Below are positions 1 to 4,681 of a DNA stretch of 5,170 bases, piece after piece. The first letter of the stretch is position 1. Each line of letters starts with the position of its first letter. The translations under genes and the position numbers were made by a program. Under the pieces are notes generated by a model, which saw only the letters and a program-made list of their open reading frames with translations, searched no databases and was not told where the DNA came from. Origin of the DNA: an uncultured Collinsella sp. (GTDB taxonomy: Bacteria; Actinomycetota; Coriobacteriia; Coriobacteriales; Coriobacteriaceae); the NCBI GenBank assembly GCA_900765185.1, contig CAAFQT010000180.1:1-5170 (forward strand), written 5' to 3'.

Positions 1-2
1 CG

Positions 3-83
3 CACGTAGTGCGCAGCGGGGCCTCCGACATGTCCGAGGACGATTCTGGGGCTAACGGGCAGGGGCCCGCCGAGCCATGTTAG
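3..83 (+). CDS. Possible C-terminal end of a convergent gene, cut by the window start
   Basis: Frame 3 of the plus strand is open from the first complete codon and stops with TAG at 81-83, giving 26 visible residues. They end in a polar, acidic, glycine-rich tail (SDMSEDDSGANGQGPAEPC). Most codons end in G or C, as in the neighbouring genes; the other open plus frame, which stops at 53-55, does not show this. The stop would overlap the fucO stop codon on the other strand (80-82) by two bases, a common arrangement for tightly packed convergent genes. No domain is visible and the function is unknown. So short an open stretch could be chance, so this stays tentative. Confidence 0.33.
   Translation, partial: HVVRSGASDMSEDDSGANGQGPAEPC
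22..39. repeat. 18-bp imperfect palindrome
   Basis: The sequence CCTCCGACATGTCCGAGG is its own reverse complement apart from one mismatched pair, and it has a perfect 8-bp core, GACATGTC, at 27-34. No T-run follows on either strand, so it is not a normal terminator. It could be a protein-binding site or a stem in the 3' part of the fucO transcript. If the frame at 3-83 is coding, the symmetry may be coincidental. Confidence 0.3.
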
Positions 84-1246
84 GCAGCCGGGCAGATCTT
101 CTTGAAGAGCTCGATGACGTCGTCGAGCGTCGCCTCGCGCGGGTTGCCCGGGAAGCAGGCGTCGGCCATGGCGTCCTTGGCCAGGACCTCGATCTCGTCA
201 GCCTTCATGGCCTCGCAGACGTGCGGGATGTTCACGTCGGCGGAAAGCTGCTTGACGGCGGCGATAGCGGCGTCAGCAGCCTCGTCGGTGCTCATGCCCG
301 TGGTGTCAACGCCCATGGCAACGGCGACCTTGGCCAGGCGCTCGGCGCAAACCGGCTTGTTGAACTCCATGGCGATCGGCAGCAGCATGGCGCAAGCGAC
401 GCCGTGCGGGGTGTCGTAGTGAGCGGACAGGGTGTGAGCCATGGCGTGGTCGATGCCCAGGCCAACATTGGAGAAGCCCATGCCGGCGACATACTGGCCA
501 AGAGCCATGCCCTCGCGGCCGGAGCCGGGCTGACCGGACTTGGCCTCGGCGACGGAGTCGCGCAGGTTCTCGCTGATCAGCTTAATAGCCTCAAAGTGGA
601 ACATGTCGGAGAGCTCCCAAGCGCCCTTGGTAGTGTAACCCTCGATGGCGTGGGTCAGAGCGTCCATGCCAGTGGAAGCGGTCAGGCCAGCGGGCATGGA
701 AGCCATCATGTCGGGGTCGACGACGGCGACCTCGGGGGCGTCGTTGGTGTCGACGCACACGAACTTGCGGACCTTCTCGGGGTCGGTGATGACGTAGTTG
801 ATGGTCACCTCGGCAGCGGTACCGGCGGTCGTCGGCACGGCGATGGTGAACACGGCGTGGTTCTTAGTGGGAGCAACGCCCTCGAGGCTGCGGACATCGG
901 CGAACTCGGGGTTGTTGATGATGATGCCGATAGCCTTGGCGGTGTCCATGGAGGAGCCGCCACCGATGGTCACGATAGCGTCAGCCTCGGCGGCCTTGAA
1001 GGCCTCGACGCCGTCCTTGACGTTCTGGATGGTGGGGTTGGGCTTGATCTCGGAGTAGAGGCTCCAAGCAATGCCGGCAGCGTCGAGCTCGTCGGTCACC
1101 TTAGCGGTAACGCCAAACTTGACCAGATCGGGGTCGGAGCAGACGAAGATCTTCTTGTAGCCACGACGCTGGAGCTCGCCGGGGATCTCCTTGATGGCGC
1201 CGGAACCATGGTAAGAAATGGTGTTGAGAACGAAACGATTAGCCAT
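80..1246 (-). CDS. fucO: Iron-containing alcohol dehydrogenase, lactaldehyde reductase (FucO) type
   Basis: This 388-residue cytoplasmic enzyme belongs to the group III iron-dependent alcohol dehydrogenases. Family FucO interconverts L-lactaldehyde and L-1,2-propanediol with NAD(H), disposing of reducing equivalents from fucose or rhamnose fermentation. The nucleotide-binding half holds GGGS (residues 95-98) and TTAGTAAEVT (139-148). The metal ligands expected for the family are Asp195 and His199 (in GMDALTHAIE), His267 and His281 (in DTPHG). From memory, long stretches match E. coli FucO, including NNPEFADVRSLEG, GQYVAGMGFSNVGLG and GNPREATL, and the length is close to its roughly 383 residues. 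The few extra residues lie in a Gly/Ser loop at about 233-246. The start is fixed by AGGAGG six bases upstream. Arg codons are often CGT and Lys codons AAG, which suggests high expression. No fucose genes are adjacent, so the physiological aldehyde could also be another short-chain one; family assignment is secure, substrate less so. Confidence 0.93.
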   Translation of the reverse strand: MANRFVLNTISYHGSGAIKEIPGELQRRGYKKIFVCSDPDLVKFGVTAKVTDELDAAGIAWSLYSEIKPNPTIQNVKDGVEAFKAAEADAIVTIGGGSSMDTAKAIGIIINNPEFADVRSLEGVAPTKNHAVFTIAVPTTAGTAAEVTINYVITDPEKVRKFVCVDTNDAPEVAVVDPDMMASMPAGLTASTGMDALTHAIEGYTTKGAWELSDMFHFEAIKLISENLRDSVAEAKSGQPGSGREGMALGQYVAGMGFSNVGLGIDHAMAHTLSAHYDTPHGVACAMLLPIAMEFNKPVCAERLAKVAVAMGVDTTGMSTDEAADAAIAAVKQLSADVNIPHVCEAMKADEIEVLAKDAMADACFPGNPREATLDDVIELFKKICPAA

Positions 1247-1252
1247 TGATAG

Positions 1253-1258
1253 CCTCCT
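1253..1258 (-). promoter_or_regulatory. fucO ribosome binding site
   Basis: Read on the minus strand, AGGAGG lies six bases before the ATG at 1246-1244. It is a near-ideal Shine-Dalgarno sequence and it decides the fucO start. Confidence 0.85.
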
Positions 1259-1261
1259 ATC

Positions 1262-1290
1262 GTGCGCGGGGCACCCGTTACGCCCCGCAC
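1262..1290. promoter_or_regulatory. GC-rich inverted repeat over the predicted fucO transcription start
   Basis: Arms GCGGGGC (1266-1272) and GCCCCGC (1282-1288) are perfectly complementary around a 9-base centre. A further GTGC (1262-1265) and GCAC (1287-1290) can pair if two bases bulge. The repeat runs from the edge of the -10 box at 1289-1294 to about +20. With the predicted start near 1282, one arm is mostly untranscribed. A DNA operator for a repressor is therefore more likely than an RNA hairpin, unless transcription starts further upstream. The binding protein is unknown. Confidence 0.4.
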
Positions 1291-1317
1291 TATAAGTCCC
1301 ATCCTAACGCTTTTGAA
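1289..1317 (-). promoter_or_regulatory. Predicted sigma70-type promoter of fucO
   Basis: On the minus strand, TTCAAA (1317-1312) serves as -35 and TATAGT (1294-1289) as -10, with exactly 17 bases between them. The hexamers match the consensus at four and five of six positions. A T-rich tract directly upstream (about 1318-1325) could act as an UP element. The implied start near 1282 gives a leader of about 36 bases. The position between the upstream gene's terminator and the fucO Shine-Dalgarno supports the call. Confidence 0.6.
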
Positions 1318-1344
1318 ACAAAAAACACGCGAGAACATCAAAAG

Positions 1345-1362
1345 TGTTAAAGCGTTTCAACA
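1345..1362. promoter_or_regulatory. LacI/GalR-family-type operator upstream of fucO
   Basis: TGTTAAAGCGTTTCAACA is an 18-bp palindrome centred on CG (1353-1354), with 14 of 18 positions symmetric. It has the AAnCGnTT core typical of LacI/GalR regulators. Its centre lies about 70 bases upstream of the predicted fucO start, beyond the -35 box, so it would suit an activator, a distal repressor site for looping, or a CcpA-like global regulator. A weak partial match (AACGCTTTT, 1306-1314) overlaps the -35 region 45 bases away. No regulator gene is in the window. Confidence 0.5.
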
Positions 1363-1390
1363 ACTGGTATCGTCACCACCAGACCACTAA

Positions 1391-1421
1391 ACAAAAAGGG
1401 GCGGCCGAGATGGCCGTCCCC
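1391..1421 (-). terminator. Intrinsic terminator of the DUF1275 gene
   Basis: Read on the minus strand, GGGGACGGCC (1421-1412) pairs with GGCCGCCCC (1406-1398) around a five-base loop, with one bulged A. The stem is followed at once by TTTTTGT (1397-1391). This is a textbook rho-independent terminator, 54 bases after the stop of the gene at 1476-2192. It insulates fucO, so the two genes are probably separate transcription units. Confidence 0.85.
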
Positions 1422-1443
1422 TCCCCATTATCGATCTATCTGA

Positions 1444-1462
1444 CAAGGGGCCTACCCCCTTG
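1444..1462. repeat. Seven-base-pair stem-loop in the 3' leader of the DUF1275 transcript
   Basis: CAAGGGG (1444-1450) and CCCCTTG (1456-1462) are perfect complements around a five-base loop. The element lies between the DUF1275 stop codon and the true terminator. It has no T-run on either side, so it is more likely a 3' RNA-stabilising or incidental stem than a terminator. Confidence 0.4.
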
Positions 1463-1475
1463 CCGCATCCTGCCG

Positions 1476-2192
1476 TTATTTTTGGCAGGCGTCTTTCCAA
1501 TCTTCGCAGGCACGCTTCCAGCGAGAGCGCAAATCGCGCTCGCGGTCGATAAACATGATGGCAAATGCGATAAACAGCAGCACGCTCGCCACCGCAATGG
1601 CGTGCAGGCCTATGCGCTCGATGCACCAATTGCCCAGCACGGCGCCAAACACAAAGGTAAAGATCACGCCAAAGTACAGCACGCCGTTTTCCAAAAAGCC
1701 GCGCTTGTGGGTGATGATGTAGTCGTCCACGTTTTGCAGCGCGTTGCGCAAGTTGCCGATGCACATGGTCGTAGCGATGCCGTGACCGTGGATCTTGCGG
1801 AAGCTCTCGACTTGCATACCGCAGGCAAACGAAGTGAGGCAGTTGGCGAGCAGGTTGTAACCGCCACCGGGGATAAAGCTCACGCCCAGCAAGATAACGG
1901 CTTCAAAGAACACCGTCACCTGACGCCAGTGGATCACGCTGCCAAACCGCTCGTGTACCAGGTCGGCAAGCATAATGCCCACAGCAAACGACACCACAGG
2001 GAAGAAGTAGCGCCCCGCAAGTGCCCAATTGCCCTCCGAGATGCTCACGCCCACCAGCAAGATGTTGCCCGTCTGTGCGTTGGCGAAAACATGATCACGA
2101 CCAATGTACGAATAAACGTCCATAAAGCCACCGGCGAGCGCCAAGATGATGCCCAGCTCAATAGACTCCGATATCTGCTTGGCACGCTGCAT
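1476..2192 (-). CDS. YoaK/DUF1275 family integral membrane protein
   Basis: This 238-residue membrane protein belongs to DUF1275 (YoaK family), whose function is unknown. The family signature is clear near the N-terminus: GGFMDVYSYIGRDHVFANAQ (residues 21-40) followed directly by TGN (41-43). A weaker echo, TTMCIGNLRN (141-150), fits the second half of the fold; the family usually has a TGN-like triplet there, replaced here by IGN. About six hydrophobic segments are visible, near 11-30, 57-80, 92-108, 112-128, 168-189 and 194-215. They are followed by a charged cytoplasmic tail (217-238) rich in Arg, Asp, Glu and Trp. The start is the ATG at 2192, ten bases after AAGGAGG; the frame stays open to 2435, but that upstream part is polar and covers the ygiQ promoter. 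It is transcribed divergently from ygiQ and ends at its own terminator. Transport or signalling roles would be guesses. Confidence 0.85.
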   Translation of the reverse strand: MQRAKQISESIELGIILALAGGFMDVYSYIGRDHVFANAQTGNILLVGVSISEGNWALAGRYFFPVVSFAVGIMLADLVHERFGSVIHWRQVTVFFEAVILLGVSFIPGGGYNLLANCLTSFACGMQVESFRKIHGHGIATTMCIGNLRNALQNVDDYIITHKRGFLENGVLYFGVIFTFVFGAVLGNWCIERIGLHAIAVASVLLFIAFAIMFIDRERDLRSRWKRACEDWKDACQK

Positions 2193-2382
2193 CGTCGTGC
2201 ATCCTCCTTGTTGACGACTCTCTCGTGCGTTGGCGGAAACATAGCCGCCGTTCATACTGTAACCCATTGACAACATGGCGTGCGCGCGAGACGGGTTCCC
2301 CAACGCGCAGATACACAGTCTGGAAACAAACGGTGGGTGCGACACACGCATCGACGCGCCGATCCGCCAGCCCATGTACTCC

Positions 2383-2417
2383 ACCAGTCTTTTTAGCGCC
2401 GTCCCAAAAAGACTGGT
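2383..2417. promoter_or_regulatory. Perfect 12-bp inverted repeat abutting the ygiQ -10 box
   Basis: ACCAGTCTTTTT (2383-2394) and AAAAAGACTGGT (2406-2417) are exact reverse complements separated by 11 bases. The arm centres are about 23 bp apart, roughly two helical turns, so both half-sites face the same side of the DNA. The repeat covers where the -35 box should be and ends directly before TACAAT. It is not a terminator: the T-run is inside the left arm and none follows the stem. The likely role is a dimer or tetramer binding site controlling ygiQ, and possibly the divergent DUF1275 gene. Confidence 0.55.
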
Positions 2418-2423
2418 TACAAT
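2418..2423 (+). promoter_or_regulatory. Predicted -10 box of ygiQ
   Basis: TACAAT matches TATAAT at five of six positions and predicts a start near 2430, giving a leader of about 25 bases. The 17-bp-spaced position for a -35 box reads AGCGCC (2395-2400), a very poor match. The promoter may therefore depend on an activator at the adjacent inverted repeat, or the call may be wrong. Confidence 0.45.
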
Positions 2424-2444
2424 TACGTGCAGCATACAAACACC

Positions 2445-2450
2445 GGGAGG
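2445..2450 (+). promoter_or_regulatory. ygiQ ribosome binding site deciding a GTG start
   Basis: GGGAGG lies four bases before GTG at 2455-2457. It is the only good Shine-Dalgarno in front of this frame and selects GTG over upstream ATG codons at 2275 and 2374. The spacing is slightly short. Confidence 0.65.
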
Positions 2451-2454
2451 GATC

Positions 2455-4599
2455 GTGGCAAAAAAGCCTCAGCACGCTCAGAACAACCAGCGCAGTCAGC
2501 AGGGCAAACAGGGCAAACAGGGCCAGCAGCAAAAGCGCGGCGGCAAGGCGCAGGGTGGGCACACCACGCATACCCCAGCAGCGCCCGCACGCCCCTGGCG
2601 CCCGGGCCGCGATAAGTTCCTCCCCGTCAGCCGCGCCGACATGGATGCGCGCGGCTGGGACCAGTGCGACTTTGTCTACATCTGCGGCGACGCCTACGTG
2701 GACCACCCCAGCTTTGGCATGGCCATCGTCAGCCGCGTCCTCGACGCGCACGGCTATAAAGTGGGCATCATCTGCCAGCCCGACTGGACCGACCCCGCCA
2801 GCATCACAGTGCTCGGCGAGCCGCGCCTGGGCTTTCTCGTCAGCGCCGGCAACATGGACTCCATGGTCAACCACTATTCGGTGACCAAGCACCGCCGCCA
2901 CACCGACGCCTACACGCCCGGTGGCGAGGAGGGGCGCCGTCCCAACCGAGCCGTCACGGTCTACGGCAACCTTATCCGTCAGACGTTCAAGAACGCTCCC
3001 ATCATCATCGGCGGCATCGAGGCAAGTCTGCGCCGCCTGGCCCACTACGACTACTGGCAGGACAAGCTCAAGCGCTCGGTGCTGCTCGACTCGGGCGCTG
3101 ACATCCTCATCTACGGCATGGGCGAGCACGCGATCATCGAGATCGCCGACGCGCTCGACGCGGGGCTACCCATCGATCAAATCACCTATATCAACGGCAC
3201 CGTCTACCGCACGGGTTCGCTCGACGAGGTCTACGACTACGACCTGCTGCCCAGTTGGGACGACCTTACCGCCGACAAGCTCAACTACGCGCGCAGTTTT
3301 AACGTGCAGCAGCAGAATATGGACCCCATCACCGGACATCGCCTGGTAGAGCCCTATCCCAACAGCGTCTATGTGGTGCAGAACCCACCGTCGGCGACAC
3401 TCACCACCGACGAGATGGACGAGGTGGCCGAACTCCCCTACGCACGCGATTGGCATCCCGATTACGACGCGGCGGGCGGCGTGCCGGCCTTTGCCGAGAT
3501 CAAGTTTTCCATTAGCTCCAACCGTGGCTGTTTTGGCGAGTGCTCGTTTTGCGCCCTCACCTTCCACCAGGGCCGCGTGCTGCAGATGCGCAGCCACGAC
3601 TCGATCATGCGCGAGGCCGAGCTGCTCACGCGCGACCCCGAGTTTAAGGGCTACATCAACGACGTAGGAGGGCCGACGGCCAACTTTAGCCGTCCTGCCT
3701 GCGACAAGCAGCTCAAGCACGGCGTATGCAAGAACAAGCGCTGCCTGTGGCCGAGCGTGTGCAAGAACATGGTGGTCGACGAGAGCGGCTACACACAGCT
3801 GCTGCGCGACCTGCGTCAACTGCCGGGCGTCAAAAAGGTCTTCGTGCGCAGCGGCATCCGCTTTGACTACACCATGGCCGATGCCTCGGACGAGTTTTTG
3901 CGCGAGCTGCTAGAGCACCATGTCTCGGGCCAGCTACGCGTGGCACCCGAGCATGTGAGCGACGCGGTGCTCTCCGTGATGGGCAAGCCGAGCCGAGCCG
4001 TCTACGATGCGTTCTGCCGCAAATTTGAGCGCCTGAACCGCGAGTATGGACTCAAGCAGTACGTTGTGCCGTACCTCATCTCGAGCCACCCCGGCTCGAC
4101 GATGAAGGAAGCTGTGGACCTTGCCGAGGCCGTGCGCGACATGGGCTATATGCCCGAGCAGGTGCAGGACTTCTACCCCACGCCGTCCACCATGTCGACG
4201 TGCATGTACTACACCGGCGTGGATCCGCGCACCATGGAGCCGATCTATGTGGCGCGCGACCCGCACGAGAAGGCCATGCAACGCGCGCTCATCCAGTATC
4301 GCAAGCCCGAGAACTATAAGCTGGTGCGCGAGGCGCTGGAAAAAGCCGGCCGCCGCGATCTGATCGGCTACACCAAGCATTGTCTGATTCGCCCCGTGCC
4401 GCCACGCCCGGGCGAGACATCGGCCAGCGGCGGACACGGCACCGGCAAGAAGGGCGGCAAGCCGCACGGTGGCGCCGCCGGCAAGGGGCCCAAGGGCAGC
4501 AAGGGGCACAGCGGCATGTCGCGCGCGCAAAACACTGCCGGTCGCAATCGCGCGGCCCAGGGACGACAGGGCGCCAACGGAGGCGGACGCCGCAACTAG
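2455..4599 (+). CDS. ygiQ: YgiQ family radical SAM protein
   Basis: This 714-residue protein belongs to the YgiQ (UPF0313) family of radical SAM enzymes, whose substrate is unknown; E. coli YgiQ is of similar size. The N-terminal domain (about 45-340) holds the family motifs GDAYVDHPSFG (78-88) and GGIEASLRR (186-194). The radical SAM core begins with CFGECSFC (Cys359, Cys363, Cys366), the CX3CX2C motif that binds the SAM-reducing [4Fe-4S] cluster. GGPTAN (405-410) is followed by four more cysteines, 416, 425, 430 and 436. The C-terminal domain carries APEH, ISSHPG, VQDFYPTPSTMSTCMYYTG and LIGYTKHCLI, all familiar in the family. Residues 1-45 are Gln/Lys/Gly-rich and 653-714 Gly/Lys/Arg-rich, so both ends are probably disordered. 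The GTG start follows GGGAGG. It has its own promoter and no same-strand partner. Family identity is near certain; the reaction, perhaps an RNA or protein modification, is not known. Confidence 0.95.
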   Translation: MAKKPQHAQNNQRSQQGKQGKQGQQQKRGGKAQGGHTTHTPAAPARPWRPGRDKFLPVSRADMDARGWDQCDFVYICGDAYVDHPSFGMAIVSRVLDAHGYKVGIICQPDWTDPASITVLGEPRLGFLVSAGNMDSMVNHYSVTKHRRHTDAYTPGGEEGRRPNRAVTVYGNLIRQTFKNAPIIIGGIEASLRRLAHYDYWQDKLKRSVLLDSGADILIYGMGEHAIIEIADALDAGLPIDQITYINGTVYRTGSLDEVYDYDLLPSWDDLTADKLNYARSFNVQQQNMDPITGHRLVEPYPNSVYVVQNPPSATLTTDEMDEVAELPYARDWHPDYDAAGGVPAFAEIKFSISSNRGCFGECSFCALTFHQGRVLQMRSHDSIMREAELLTRDPEFKGYINDVGGPTANFSRPACDKQLKHGVCKNKRCLWPSVCKNMVVDESGYTQLLRDLRQLPGVKKVFVRSGIRFDYTMADASDEFLRELLEHHVSGQLRVAPEHVSDAVLSVMGKPSRAVYDAFCRKFERLNREYGLKQYVVPYLISSHPGSTMKEAVDLAEAVRDMGYMPEQVQDFYPTPSTMSTCMYYTGVDPRTMEPIYVARDPHEKAMQRALIQYRKPENYKLVREALEKAGRRDLIGYTKHCLIRPVPPRPGETSASGGHGTGKKGGKPHGGAAGKGPKGSKGHSGMSRAQNTAGRNRAAQGRQGANGGGRRN
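2500..2523 (+). repeat. Short tandem repeat in the 5' part of ygiQ
   Basis: The 9-base unit CAGGGCAAA occurs twice in tandem with a partial third copy, encoding QGKQGKQG at residues 16-23. Because the unit is a multiple of three, copy-number change would alter only the length of the low-complexity N-terminal tail and keep the reading frame. Confidence 0.6.
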
Positions 4600-4609
4600 C
4601 GTGGCGAGG

Positions 4610-4637
4610 GCCGGCCGGCGTCTCTTGGCCAGCCGGC
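4610..4637. terminator. GC-rich stem-loop between convergent ygiQ and CPBP genes
   Basis: GCCGGCCGGC (4610-4619) and GCCAGCCGGC (4628-4637) form a ten-position stem with one mismatch around an eight-base loop. An alternative fold pairs GGGC (4608-4611) with GCCC (4638-4641). It lies 11 bases after the ygiQ stop and between two convergent genes, where a bidirectional terminator is expected. No T-run follows directly on either strand; the nearest on the plus strand is TTTT at 4661-4664, over 20 bases away. It may be an L-shaped or rho-assisted terminator. Confidence 0.4.
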
Positions 4638-4681
4638 GCCCCTTCATCGGCCCAGGCGTGTTTTCCTTAGGGGAATCACAT

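Larger units (their letters stand above)
2193..2454. other. Divergent intergenic region between the DUF1275 gene and ygiQ
   Basis: These 262 bases hold the control signals of two divergent genes. The DUF1275 Shine-Dalgarno is AAGGAGG on the minus strand (2209-2203). A TTGTCA (2273-2268) and a TATGAA (2256-2251) are present on that strand, but only 11 bases separate them, so I do not call a promoter for that gene. The ygiQ side has a perfect inverted repeat (2383-2417), a -10 box (2418-2423) and a Shine-Dalgarno (2445-2450). I see no small gene or RNA in the rest. Confidence 0.6.

Noticed and set aside
1..13. Small hairpin CGCAC-GTA-GTGCG at the window edge
   Set aside because: Five base pairs with a three-base loop are expected by chance in GC-rich DNA, and nothing around it supports a role.
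77..1249. A 390-codon open frame on the plus strand spanning the whole of fucO
   Set aside because: It mirrors fucO codon by codon, is a Gly/Val/Asp/His-rich sequence with no family motifs, and lacks a Shine-Dalgarno. Such antisense frames arise from G/C-ending codon use on the true strand.
1469..1489. Inverted repeat CCTGCC/GGCAGG around the DUF1275 stop codon
   Set aside because: It has six base pairs with a nine-base loop and lies partly in coding sequence. A much better terminator lies downstream at 1391-1421.
2251..2273. TTGTCA and TATGAA as a promoter for the DUF1275 gene
   Set aside because: Only 11 bases separate the two boxes, far from the 16-18 needed.
2193..2435. An 81-codon N-terminal extension of the DUF1275 gene
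   Set aside because: AAGGAGG sits just before the internal ATG at 2192, the extension lacks family similarity, and it would place the start inside the ygiQ promoter.
2275..2454. A 60-codon N-terminal extension of ygiQ from ATG 2275
   Set aside because: The extension contains the inverted repeat and the predicted -10 box, has no Shine-Dalgarno, and the GTG at 2455 is well supported.
2158..3129. A 323-codon minus-strand frame across the 5' part of ygiQ
   Set aside because: The overlapped plus strand encodes clearly conserved YgiQ motifs. The antisense product is low-complexity Ala/Val/Asp-rich and matches no family.
3166..4647. Further minus-strand open frames opposite the middle and end of ygiQ (3166-3819, 3934-4647)
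   Set aside because: They are also shadows of the ygiQ reading frame, with Ala/Arg/Leu-rich translations and no ribosome binding site.
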